Shown piece by piece: positions 35,929 through 44,649 of a stretch of 64,000 bases of DNA. The notes under the pieces were generated by a model, which worked only from the letters and a program-made list of their open reading frames with translations, was not told the origin of the DNA and made no database searches. Every line of letters begins with the position of its first letter. Positions within the stretch are counted from its first letter, which is position 1. Made by a program: the position numbers and the translations under genes. Source of the stretch: Caldicellulosiruptor diazotrophicus (lineage in GTDB: Bacteria; Bacillota; Thermoanaerobacteria; Caldicellulosiruptorales; Caldicellulosiruptoraceae); NCBI RefSeq assembly GCF_017347585.1, contig NZ_AP024480.1, forward strand, positions 1,572,001 to 1,636,000, written 5' to 3'.

Positions 35929-36192
35929 TTATTTATCAATCCTTTCGATAAGATTCCCTTCTATCAATAAATTCAGGCAATTTTTTATATCTTCAATAAT
36001 CATTTTTTTATCTTCATCAGATTGAGGCGTATATTTTTCAAAGAACTTTTTTACAATTATATTCTCATCTACAGGTTCTCTACAACATTCCCATATTTCA
36101 AAAGCTGTTTTGTTTAAAGCAATTCCATTACTAAATAAATATCCATTTTTAAATATTCTATAATCCACTTTTACTTGTTTATATTTAGACAT
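35929..36192 (-). CDS. PqqD-like RiPP recognition protein
   Basis: 87 residues: three strands (QVKVDYRIFKNGYLFSNGIALN), then TAFEIWECC, and a helical half ending CLNLLIEGNLIERID. That is the PqqD/RRE winged fold, which binds the leader of a precursor peptide and presents it to a radical SAM enzyme. Here the two radical SAM genes follow immediately and the precursor lies two genes upstream. GGGGGGTG precedes the ATG. The leader of the precursor has a YxxPxV motif, close to the YxxPxL that related RREs recognise in lasso peptides. Confidence 0.85.
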   Translation of the reverse strand: MSKYKQVKVDYRIFKNGYLFSNGIALNKTAFEIWECCREPVDENIIVKKFFEKYTPQSDEDKKMIIEDIKNCLNLLIEGNLIERIDK

Positions 36193-36220
36193 CTAAACAC
36201 CCCCCATTTTAATCAGTATT

Positions 36221-37393
36221 TCAATATATCCTTTCAAAAAATAACAAAACAAAAACTGCTAAACCCGAAATTAAAATAAATACAGCACTTACAAACAAAC
36301 CATATGAAATACCTAAAACCTTTATAAAGTAACCAATTCCTATACCTGCTAAAATTTCGCCGCTAGCCTCTGCAAATTGAAAAAAAGATAATGTAGTAGC
36401 CCTTATTTCAGAATCAATAAATTTATTTAGATAGCTCTGAAGATAAGGTCTAAGAATAACTTCTAATACAAAAAAGGACACTAAACATAAGTACGAGATA
36501 ATATTTAAGTTTATAAAGATAGCAACAGTTAGTATTATAAACATTGAAATTTTTAGATTGCCAATTATTAATAAATCATTCTTTTTATTGTTAATCAACA
36601 TGTTTTGTAAAAACATAAATGCAAGACCAAAAATAGCACTAATTATATATATATTGCTTATCCAAAAAACGTTGAATTTTCTATATTTTAAATATGTCTG
36701 ATAAAATCTTTCTATACCATCAAATCCTATTGCAAATAAAAACATTGCTAATGACAATAACAATAGAGTTTTACTTGACATCACATAAGAAACAGATAAT
36801 TTTATTTTATTTATTATTGACTTATTGATATTCGAATTATGAGATACTGGCAACGATTCAGGTACAAAAATACATGTTATTAAGGTAGCAATTAAATATA
36901 ATACTGCTGACACTAAAAATGGCATAATAGTATTCATTTTGTACAAATAGGTTATAAAAATTGCTCCAATAATACTTCCAGCAATCAAAATAATGTACAT
37001 TTTTCTCAACTCATTTTCAAGTTTATCGACTTTCCCTTTCAGAATCAAATGATCAGCTAACCATGCCTCTAATGCTCCAGATTCGAAAGAATCAGCTAAT
37101 CCCATTATTAATACTGAAAATACAAACATATAAATTGTATTTCCCAATGAAAATAAGAAAAAAGCTATAAAATATAAAAAAGCTGATAAAAATAATGAAA
37201 CTTTTCTACCATATTTATCTGCAAATGCCCCAAGAGGAATTTCTGTGATAAACCTAACTGTTTCCAAAACTGTACCTAATATACCAATAAAAAACAAAGA
37301 AATTTTGTTGTTTGACATATGCAATATCCAAATAGGAAAAAATAACCCTTTTGCAGTGCCTTTTAAAAAAATTGTTACATAATAAGCTAACAT
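36221..37393 (-). CDS. MFS transporter
   Basis: 390 residues with about 12 hydrophobic helices. FADKYGRKVSLF, between helices 2 and 3, is the MFS motif A. It lies between the precursor peptide gene and the PqqD-like gene, 28 bases from the latter, so it probably exports the mature peptide or a product, or gives self-resistance. A strong hairpin separates it from the precursor gene. Confidence 0.85.
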   Translation of the reverse strand: MLAYYVTIFLKGTAKGLFFPIWILHMSNNKISLFFIGILGTVLETVRFITEIPLGAFADKYGRKVSLFLSAFLYFIAFFLFSLGNTIYMFVFSVLIMGLADSFESGALEAWLADHLILKGKVDKLENELRKMYIILIAGSIIGAIFITYLYKMNTIMPFLVSAVLYLIATLITCIFVPESLPVSHNSNINKSIINKIKLSVSYVMSSKTLLLLSLAMFLFAIGFDGIERFYQTYLKYRKFNVFWISNIYIISAIFGLAFMFLQNMLINNKKNDLLIIGNLKISMFIILTVAIFINLNIISYLCLVSFFVLEVILRPYLQSYLNKFIDSEIRATTLSFFQFAEASGEILAGIGIGYFIKVLGISYGLFVSAVFILISGLAVFVLLFFERIY

Positions 37394-37421
37394 AAAATCC
37401 CCTCGCGTTTCTTGTTAGTAT

Positions 37422-37448
37422 TGGCAAGTCACTAAAAGTGACTTGCCA
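37422..37448 (-). terminator. attenuator-like hairpin between precursor and MFS gene
   Basis: TGGCAAGTCACT (37422-37433) pairs perfectly with AGTGACTTGCCA (37437-37448), loop AAA, starting nine bases after the precursor stop. There is no strong T-run, so it is more likely an RNA-stabilising or partial-termination element giving more precursor than enzyme message. Confidence 0.7.
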
Positions 37449-37456
37449 CTAATGAT

Positions 37457-37531
37457 TTAAACTTTGTGACCGCCCATTACTACTAAACCTCTAACTACCC
37501 TTTTAACAACAGGTTTAGAGTAATTTTTCAT
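37457..37531 (-). CDS. 24-residue RiPP precursor peptide candidate
   Basis: ATG at 37531, TAA at 37457. AGAGGAGGTG lies about 11 bases before the ATG, one of the best ribosome sites in the window, supporting real translation. The N-terminal half contains YSKPVV at residues 4-9, a YxxPx(V/L) recognition motif. The C-terminal ten residues are GLVVMGGHKV, the probable core. It has no Cys, Trp or Thr, and its single Ser and Tyr lie in the leader. It is followed by MFS, PqqD-like and two radical SAM/SPASM genes. Possible chemistries are C-C crosslinks, epimerisation of Val/Leu, or backbone changes at Gly or His. That it is the substrate is inferred from context. Confidence 0.8.
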   Translation of the reverse strand: MKNYSKPVVKRVVRGLVVMGGHKV

Positions 37532-37575
37532 CGTTAAATAGCACCTCCTCTCTTGTTAGAATATTTTGTAATGTT

Positions 37576-37602
37576 ATAAAACGCTCATTATGAGCGTTTT
37601 AT
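37576..37602. promoter_or_regulatory. perfect palindrome upstream of the RiPP precursor
   Basis: ATAAAACGCTCA (37576-37587), TTA, TGAGCGTTTTAT (37591-37602). It lies about 45 bases before the precursor ATG and directly downstream of a candidate promoter (TTGACA at 37629-37624; weak -10 about 37605-37600). An operator for an unlinked regulator is the simplest reading; a transcribed hairpin is the alternative. Confidence 0.65.
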
Positions 37603-37659
37603 GTAATAGTTTAGATGATCAAGTGTCAAATCATTCTTTTGTAAGATAAAATTGAACCT

Positions 37660-37972
37660 CAATAATTATATATAAGCATGTTTTAATATTTTCTTTTTTA
37701 TATTCCCTGGTATACCATCCTATTTGCATATAATCTATCTCATTTACGAGAGGCAATATGTAAATTGCTATATTTATTAATATTCTCCTTGGAATTTTCA
37801 CCTCAATTTTACTTTATTAATTTTTATCCTGTCAAACTCGTTTTTTTTTTTTTAGTTAATTTCATGCAATTTTTAGCTATCAGCTCCCTCTTTCTTTTAA
37901 TATCTCTAAATTTCTTAAATTCTCTCTTGTTTTTTCACAAACAAAAAGCTGCCCCCTTCTCTGGAGGCAGCT
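37660..37972 (-). repeat. promoter/leader/terminator cassette copy C
   Basis: Direct repeat of copy B: MMPL-type terminator (37943-37972), promoter TTGACA-18-TAAAAT (37835-37806) and the leader reading PRRILINIAIYILPLVNEI without its ATG. Beyond about 37680 it departs from the family and continues into the precursor's own promoter, palindrome and gene. The shared promoter could add read-through transcription of the RiPP operon. Confidence 0.82.
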
Positions 37973-37998
37973 ATCTAAATTGCTTTTTAAAAGCATTT

Positions 37999-39206
37999 TT
38001 AAACTATATCTCTCTTTACCCTCATCAAACTATTGAACAAAAACGGCAAAAGGAAAAATGCAAGCAGAACAAGGCCTATCACAACACAGATTGAAACCTG
38101 CATTAATGTCAAAATCCCTGATGGCAGCATTGCCGCAAATGTGCCGGCTAAAATTATCACCGCTGATGTTACAACATGACCAATGTTTGCTGAGGTAAAC
38201 TTTAGTGCTTCAGAAAGCTCTAAATTTCTATATTCATAAAACCTTATCAACAAAAATACACTGTAGTCTATACCCAGAGCTAAGAACACAACAAAGGTGA
38301 AAAATGGCACTGCCCAGTTGAGTGCTTCGTACTTGAATATTCCTTTGAAAATCATCTCTGTTATAGAGAGTGCAAGGTAGTAGTCGACAAAAACTATTAC
38401 TACCATCACAGCTGCATTGAAGATTGACCTTGAAATAATGAACATGAGTATCAAAATGCTTATTATCATTATAAGTCTCAAAGTCTTAAAATCTTTAAAA
38501 TAAATGCTCTTCAAATCATGGTTTGAAGATGATATCCCACCAACTCCTACCGACACAAACTTTGTGTTTATAAACTCTAAAGAGTTATTTAAAACCTTTT
38601 CCACATTATCAACAATATCAATTGCCTTGTTTGTATACGGATTTGTGTCAAGAATCAAGATTATCTTTGTTATTGTTCTATCTTTGTTCATATATGAATC
38701 TAAAGCCTTTTTGAAGCTACTGCTTTTTATAGCCTCTGGTGGGACGTAAAGGATGTTTGTTGTTTTGTATCCTTCAAAATAACCCTTCATACTCTTCATA
38801 GAATTTGCCATCTTGTTAAGTGCATCAGAAATCTGCAAAAGCGCTGATTTTAAGCTTGTAAACCCTGTCTGAAGTTCATCAACTTTTTTTAGAATCTGTT
38901 CTTTTTGTTTGTCAAATTCCTGAATTTTTGAATACATAAGGTTTACACCTGAGATTATTTGCCTTTGACCTTTGTCAATTTTGTTATAACCACTTACAAC
39001 TTTTCCTTGAGCATCTGCAAGATGTTTGGTAGCTACAGCAATACTGTCAATCGAATTTGAGATAAAGTTTTAAAGAATTATCTGCCTCTGAAATTTGTAA
39101 TGAAATCCTTTCACATTCAGATGAAAATTCTTTTAGCTTAAGGGCAAGTTTGCTGCTTTCACTTTCAATCTTCGATAGAATCTCTGCAGCCATAATATAA
39201 TTGATA
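37999..39206 (-). pseudogene. 5'-truncated copy of the MMPL transporter gene (copy C)
   Basis: 37999-38937 is nearly identical to the last 312 codons of the MMPL gene at 49907 and ends in the same RVKRDIV. Upstream, 38941-39206 is much more diverged and contains a frameshift near 39065-39080, then similarity stops at about 39206. Identity is uneven (a diverged patch at about 38360-38470 between identical blocks), which points to gene conversion. No start codon or promoter remains. 39207-39483 shows nothing recognisable. Confidence 0.88.
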
Positions 39207-39483
39207 CACTTTTCGCTTGCAAAATTTACATAAATTTATGGATGCTTTCAACTTTCTTTTGTTTTTAAATAAAACTACTTTCTTTGCTGAAAATGCACAT
39301 TTTATATTACCGGTAATGCTTTGTTATTATCTATTTTACCCAACATTGAACCAACAATAAATATACCCTTGCGCAAAAAAATAAATCTAACTTCTATAAA
39401 AATTGAGTCTACTATTGATATTTCGTCATCGTTCTATCAATCTAATTCATCGCTCTAATTCATAGATATAACAAAACAAATCT

Positions 39484-41100
39484 TTATTTAACTAATATTA
39501 CTTCTGCCATTGTTGTAGGATCATTTATTGCTAAAAACCAACAACCCAAATAATTTATTTTATCAATATTTTTATCTACTTTTTCATTAACTTGAATATC
39601 AAATAAAAATCTGTTGCCCTGTTTTGGATTAATTAATATAACATTCCAAGGAATTTTTAGCTGAAGTAAAAAGCTATCATCGTTTTTTGTTATTTGTACT
39701 TTATCAAGTATATTTTCTAACATCTTATCTTGATTAACATTATACTCACCTTCAATTATTCTTTTCTCCCCACTAACATCTTTGATTTTAATATCTATCA
39801 TCTTTAATATTTGATAATTGTAAAAACTTAAAATAATTTCCATATCTTTTTTATACCAATGTTCTAATTCTGATGATGGTAATTTTATTACAATAATGAA
39901 AAAACTATAGTCCCAGCTAACTCCAATAGAAATATTTTCTCCATTTAAAATTATTTCATTCCTTTCATATGTTTCTGTATTTAACAAACAACATTTCAAA
40001 TTATAAAATAATATATTTTCGCAAGATTTTCTAATTTTATATGGGCAAATAAGAAATATATCTTCTCTCAATTTAAAAATAGCTGTTTTTATTATGTCTG
40101 CTTTGTTACTAAAAATAAGCTTTGAAGCATTATATTTCAATAACTCTTTAATAACTTTTTTTCTAAAACCTTCTTTTACATTATGAAGAGAGTTATGATA
40201 GACATTTTGGAGTTCAACTATATATTTTTGATACATTCCTTTAGGAAATATTTCTGAAATTAACTTTAATGCAAATAGAACTTCACCTACTATATTTAGT
40301 TTTTCGGCATTTTTTAATATCTCCTCCCAAACAATCTTATTTCTATACTTATTCTCAAAAAGTAAAATATCTATAAGTAGTAATAATCTTAAGTATGGCT
40401 CCTTCCCTTCTGTTAACATAGAATAATAATCCAAGATAAAATCCTTTGAAAAATGATATAATAAATATAAAAAATTATTGTTAACATCTAACCGATAGAA
40501 AATTTTCCCTTTAACTTTATATTGTTCTGCTTTATTTATCAATTGTTTTATAAACTTATTTTCATCATCCCAGTTACATGTAAATTTTAAATGAACTTCT
40601 ATCGGAACATTAACTAGCATACTTCCAATAATTAATTGTTTGTTCATAGAAGGTAAATGATTATGTCCTCGTAGTTTTAAATCATAAACGTTAATTAAAT
40701 TATCACCTACATGTAATCCTTTTTCATCTTTATATCCTAACTTACCTAAATGGTCTAATAATACTGGTAAATCGTCACAAGTAACTAAAATATCTATATC
40801 ACTTGTTTTTCTAATTTCTGGGTATTTATATAAATCATAGCTTAGTAAAATACCTTTCAAAAACAAAACTTTTATCTTCGAACAAATTTCATTTATATTT
40901 AACATCTCGTTAAATATAATATCATTGATAAATTTTTGAAATTTTATTTTTGCGGTTGTTCTATTTAAGATTTCGTCATCTAAATTATATTTTGAAAATA
41001 ATACTCTATCTAGTTCGTAACTTTCAGCAAATTTATATAGAAGACTCTCATCTTTTATATAATTTATCAAGTAATTATATAAAACCTCATATACTTTCAT
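39484..41100 (-). CDS. nucleotidyltransferase-family protein with C-terminal CBM9-like domain
   Basis: 538 residues. FLKGILLSYDLYKYP, then EIRKTSDIDILV at about residues 96-107, is the metal-binding DxD of the uncharacterised nucleotidyltransferase family (NTP_transf_5 type) found in many RiPP loci. A helical middle follows. The last ~150 residues are beta-rich and end with GNRFLFDIQVNEKVDKN and a closing AEVILV, resembling CBM9/DOMON-like modules. Such a fusion suggests transfer of a nucleotide or sugar group to a peptide or glycan. AGGAGGAG precedes the ATG; it follows the second ABC gene by 29 bases. Confidence 0.72.
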   Translation of the reverse strand: MKVYEVLYNYLINYIKDESLLYKFAESYELDRVLFSKYNLDDEILNRTTAKIKFQKFINDIIFNEMLNINEICSKIKVLFLKGILLSYDLYKYPEIRKTSDIDILVTCDDLPVLLDHLGKLGYKDEKGLHVGDNLINVYDLKLRGHNHLPSMNKQLIIGSMLVNVPIEVHLKFTCNWDDENKFIKQLINKAEQYKVKGKIFYRLDVNNNFLYLLYHFSKDFILDYYSMLTEGKEPYLRLLLLIDILLFENKYRNKIVWEEILKNAEKLNIVGEVLFALKLISEIFPKGMYQKYIVELQNVYHNSLHNVKEGFRKKVIKELLKYNASKLIFSNKADIIKTAIFKLREDIFLICPYKIRKSCENILFYNLKCCLLNTETYERNEIILNGENISIGVSWDYSFFIIVIKLPSSELEHWYKKDMEIILSFYNYQILKMIDIKIKDVSGEKRIIEGEYNVNQDKMLENILDKVQITKNDDSFLLQLKIPWNVILINPKQGNRFLFDIQVNEKVDKNIDKINYLGCWFLAINDPTTMAEVILVK

Positions 41101-41129
41101 TATATACCATTCTCCTCCTAAAATAAAAT

Positions 41130-42734
41130 TTAATTGAAATCGATTTGATAAATTTTATTAAAATATCTCAATAAGTTCCTTTCATGAGTAACCATAATAA
41201 TAGTAGTGTTTGGATCTTCTAGCAGACTGGAAATAACTTTTTTCCCCTCTTCATCTAAATTTGCAGTTACTTCGTCAAACAAATAAAATTGCCTCCCTTT
41301 GAGCATTGCTCTCCCAAGAGAAATTCGTTGTTTTTGCCCACCTGATAAATAAATTCCATTATCACCCGCACGTTTGTCTTTTATTTCTTCCAACATTAGT
41401 TTTTTCATAACGCTCTCTAAAGTATTTATTTCTTTGTTGAATTTCACCATCTTGATATTATCTTCCACTGAAAAGTTAAATATAAATGGCTGTTGAGAAC
41501 AATACCCAATACTTTCTCTTAAACTCTCTAAATTTATTTCCTTGAGTTCAATCCCATTAATGTAAATTTCACCTTCATAGTCCTCATAGAAACCCAAAAG
41601 AATTTTTAAAAAAGTAGTCTTTCCAGACCCATTTTCACCTATTATTGCTACTTTATCTCCTTTTTTTATGTCAAGAGAAATATTCTTGAAAATATAATCT
41701 TTATCAAACCTATATCCTATATTTTTTATCTCTACAATTTCTATATCCTTTGTTAGTACTTTTCCTCCATGTCTTTCTGGAGAGTTTATTAAATCTAATA
41801 TCCTCTTTGAGAATATTTTAAGTTTATAAAACTGGTTAATCGTATTAATGATGTAATTTATCATTCCCTTTATCAAAATTGAATATCCAGCTATTTTTAT
41901 AAAATCTCCCAAGGAAATTTTATTTCTTAACATAAAATAACTGCCCAAAATATACATAAATAGCATTGAAATCTGAGAGAAAGTATCATCCATTGTCTTT
42001 AAAATAACTGAAGTTTTGATCTTCTCTTTTACATACTTTTCAATAAAGTCTTGGTAGCACTTTTTTATCATTTCCTCTATTTCCTTTTCTAATGAATGAA
42101 CTTTGATATACATAAAACTTTGAACAACTTGATTTTCTAATTCTCTTAATTCATCTTTCCTCTCCTGACCATATTTTGTAATTCTCTGGTTTTGTTTTTT
42201 TGTGATTAGAGGAACTATTATAGGAAGTAAAACTAATATAAAAGATAATATTGAATAAAAAATTTCTATTTTTATCATTACATATAGTACGTAAAGTATG
42301 AATATACAAGAAAATAAAATTTCAACAACATCCAAAATTGCAAATCTAAATAATCTTATATCATCATTAAATCTTGTCAGCACTTCACCAACTGTCAATT
42401 TACTTAATTTCAAAAGCTTTTGACACAAAAATTTTTTGTAGATATTAGTATCGTGTAGGACTACTACCTTCCCAAACAATAAAGCTCTATATATAGAAGA
42501 TATGCACGGCAAAACAAAAATAACAATACACAGAATAAATAGAAGATTAATTATGTTGTTTTTCAATAAATAAAAATCTCTTTTTAATGCTGCATCCATA
42601 TAAACTCCTAATTTTGATACCAAATATATGTCTACAATATTTTGTAGAGAGAAAATAATTATATCACACAACAATACATACCAATATTTAACCAAAAAAT
42701 CTTTAACTAATTTATTTTTTTCTTTAATCACCAT
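41130..42734 (-). CDS. ABC exporter half-transporter (second of pair)
   Basis: 534 residues: six-helix membrane domain (about 1-310) fused to an ABC ATPase (about 330-534). Walker A GENGSGKTT, signature LSGGQKQR, Walker B FYLFDEVTANLD and His switch THERNL are all intact. There is no N-terminal C39 peptidase, so leader removal must be done elsewhere. With the preceding half-transporter it probably forms a heterodimeric exporter for the RiPP or a related product. Confidence 0.9.
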   Translation of the reverse strand: MVIKEKNKLVKDFLVKYWYVLLCDIIIFSLQNIVDIYLVSKLGVYMDAALKRDFYLLKNNIINLLFILCIVIFVLPCISSIYRALLFGKVVVLHDTNIYKKFLCQKLLKLSKLTVGEVLTRFNDDIRLFRFAILDVVEILFSCIFILYVLYVMIKIEIFYSILSFILVLLPIIVPLITKKQNQRITKYGQERKDELRELENQVVQSFMYIKVHSLEKEIEEMIKKCYQDFIEKYVKEKIKTSVILKTMDDTFSQISMLFMYILGSYFMLRNKISLGDFIKIAGYSILIKGMINYIINTINQFYKLKIFSKRILDLINSPERHGGKVLTKDIEIVEIKNIGYRFDKDYIFKNISLDIKKGDKVAIIGENGSGKTTFLKILLGFYEDYEGEIYINGIELKEINLESLRESIGYCSQQPFIFNFSVEDNIKMVKFNKEINTLESVMKKLMLEEIKDKRAGDNGIYLSGGQKQRISLGRAMLKGRQFYLFDEVTANLDEEGKKVISSLLEDPNTTIIMVTHERNLLRYFNKIYQIDFN

Positions 42735-42751
42735 AAAATACTACCTCACTG

Positions 42752-44359
42752 TTAATAAATTTCAGCAATTTCGTTTACTGATTGGTTTTCGATTCTCCAA
42801 ATTCTATTTACACAACTTGTCAATTCAATATTATGTGAAACAATTATTATTGTTTTTTCACTTTTACAAAGAATATCTTTCAAAATTTCTATACTTTTAG
42901 TATCAAGATAATTAGTCGGTTCATCAATTATTAAGATTGAAGACTTTTTCAACAACCCTCTTATTATTGATATTTTCTGTTTTTGCCCATCTGAAAGTTG
43001 ATTAATTTTTTTTGATAAAATATCATCCAAACCAAACAAGTGCAGTAAACTTCTTTTTCTATCTTCCAAATTGCCTTGAATCACCATATTAAGGTTATTA
43101 TCTATATCCTGTGTAAAGAAAGTAAAATTTTGGGGAATAAATGAAATGTGTTTACTGAAACTCTTAAAATCTACTTTTGAAAGTGGTACACCATTAATAA
43201 GAATATCACCTTTAAAAGATTCATAAAGCCCCATTATAAGCTTCAAAAGAGTAGTTTTTCCACTTCCATTAGAACCCATAATCAATATTTTATCTCCTTT
43301 GTTGATACGAAAATTTATTTTGTTGAAGATACTCTTATAATTTTCATAGGAAAACGAAACATTTTTAAACACAATATTTTCAATTTCATTTATTTGTATC
43401 ATATTCCCATATTGATTTTCTATATCAAAATTTAGTATTTCACTAATTCTTTCAAAAGAACTTTTTTCAACCCTCAAATTTTGAAAACCTTTTGCTGCTA
43501 CTTTAAAATTATCAATTACAATAGGAAAAAGTGATATAAACACTACAACCAAATCAGGAGTTATTAATTTTTTATATAAAAATAAACCTAACATGATATA
43601 TGTACCAAATTTTGCTATATTGTTGCATAAGTTGTAAAGTATATCTTCAATTGTTCCTACTTTTTCCATTTCATTTGCACATTTTTTACTGACTTCTTCC
43701 AAGGAAAGAAATCTTAAAGAGGCCCATTCATAAAGATTATATGCTTTTATTACTTCAATTCCTTCAAAAGACTGTTTAATAAAACCTGTTAACTCATCAT
43801 CTGCACGATGACTTTCCTCAACTATTTTATTCATATATTTTATTGTAAAAAACAGTGGAAATATAGGTAAAATCCAAAGACCAAAAAAAATAACTGAAAG
43901 AGAAAAATTTTTTAGACCCAAAAAAATAAAATAACCTGCTAAACATATTAAGGCTGAAAAAACTGAAGAATAATGAACATAAAAACACTTTACTATATCA
44001 TTAAAGTCCTGCTCTAATCTATTTAAAATCTCACCTTGTCCATATTTTTCTACTAATGAATATTTGTTATTTAAAAACAACATAAATAACTTTTTCTTTA
44101 GTTCAATAATTCTATTCTCTTTAAAAAATTCAATTAACAATGAAAAAAATAATTTGCCAGAAATAATAATAAGATAAATTAAAAGAAAGGTAACTACATT
44201 ACATATAAAAACCTCCATATCTTTTTGGATAGCTAATGAAAATAATTTAGCAAAGGTATTAGAAATATATATGTTTATGATACCCTCAATTAAATTTATA
44301 AAAACAATGAAAATAGTAGGTAATAACAATACTATTTTTACATAGTATTTAAAATTCAT
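42752..44359 (-). CDS. ABC exporter half-transporter (first of pair)
   Basis: 535 residues from the ATG at 44359 (after AAAGGTG); a TTG at 44398 that overlaps the previous stop is an alternative start. Six membrane helices followed by the ATPase: Walker A GSNGSGKTT, signature LSDGQKQK (degenerate), Walker B LIIDEPTNYLD, His switch SHNIEL. Asymmetric signatures in the two halves are typical of heterodimeric exporters. It is the first intact gene downstream of the IS110-like element, so its original promoter may be lost. Confidence 0.9.
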   Translation of the reverse strand: MNFKYYVKIVLLLPTIFIVFINLIEGIINIYISNTFAKLFSLAIQKDMEVFICNVVTFLLIYLIIISGKLFFSLLIEFFKENRIIELKKKLFMLFLNNKYSLVEKYGQGEILNRLEQDFNDIVKCFYVHYSSVFSALICLAGYFIFLGLKNFSLSVIFFGLWILPIFPLFFTIKYMNKIVEESHRADDELTGFIKQSFEGIEVIKAYNLYEWASLRFLSLEEVSKKCANEMEKVGTIEDILYNLCNNIAKFGTYIMLGLFLYKKLITPDLVVVFISLFPIVIDNFKVAAKGFQNLRVEKSSFERISEILNFDIENQYGNMIQINEIENIVFKNVSFSYENYKSIFNKINFRINKGDKILIMGSNGSGKTTLLKLIMGLYESFKGDILINGVPLSKVDFKSFSKHISFIPQNFTFFTQDIDNNLNMVIQGNLEDRKRSLLHLFGLDDILSKKINQLSDGQKQKISIIRGLLKKSSILIIDEPTNYLDTKSIEILKDILCKSEKTIIIVSHNIELTSCVNRIWRIENQSVNEIAEIY

Positions 44360-44394
44360 CCTTTTGCACCTTTCCCCAATAAATATAAGCTTAT

Positions 44395-44635
44395 TCAATA
44401 ATTATACTTTGTATTGTTATATAAATTATCTAATAACCAATTACATGTTACTTTTGAATCAATCACTTTTTCTTCTAAATTCCAATCTGGCAAAAGTAAT
44501 CTGTAATAGGTACATTTATTAGAAAGCTTCTCTCTCAATATACCTTTGATTTTCTCAAAATATCTCGCGATTTCTTTAAATTTCGCTATCGAAACAAATA
44601 ATTTTGTTCTTGATATTGTTATTATTGCTTTATTC
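44395..44635 (-). pseudogene. 3' remnant of an unknown gene cut by the IS110-like element
   Basis: About 79 codons are open in the frame ending at TGA 44395, with no start. The product contains FKEIARYFEKIKGILREK and TYYRLLLPDWNLEEKV and ends DNLYNNTKYNY. It abuts the first ABC exporter gene (stop overlapping a TTG), so it was an upstream member of the RiPP/exporter operon. I do not recognise the family. Confidence 0.6.
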
Positions 44636-44649
44636 TACCATACCCAGCT

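Noticed and set aside
37457-37531. Lasso peptide precursor
   Set aside because: The YxxPx motif fits, but no transglutaminase-like B2 protease or asparagine synthetase-like C protein is encoded and the core lacks the Asp/Glu needed for the lactam ring.
37660-39206. Transposon ends as the cause of the MMPL-tail repeats
   Set aside because: The repeats are direct, contain coding DNA of a host gene and a promoter, and have no inverted ends or transposase of their own.
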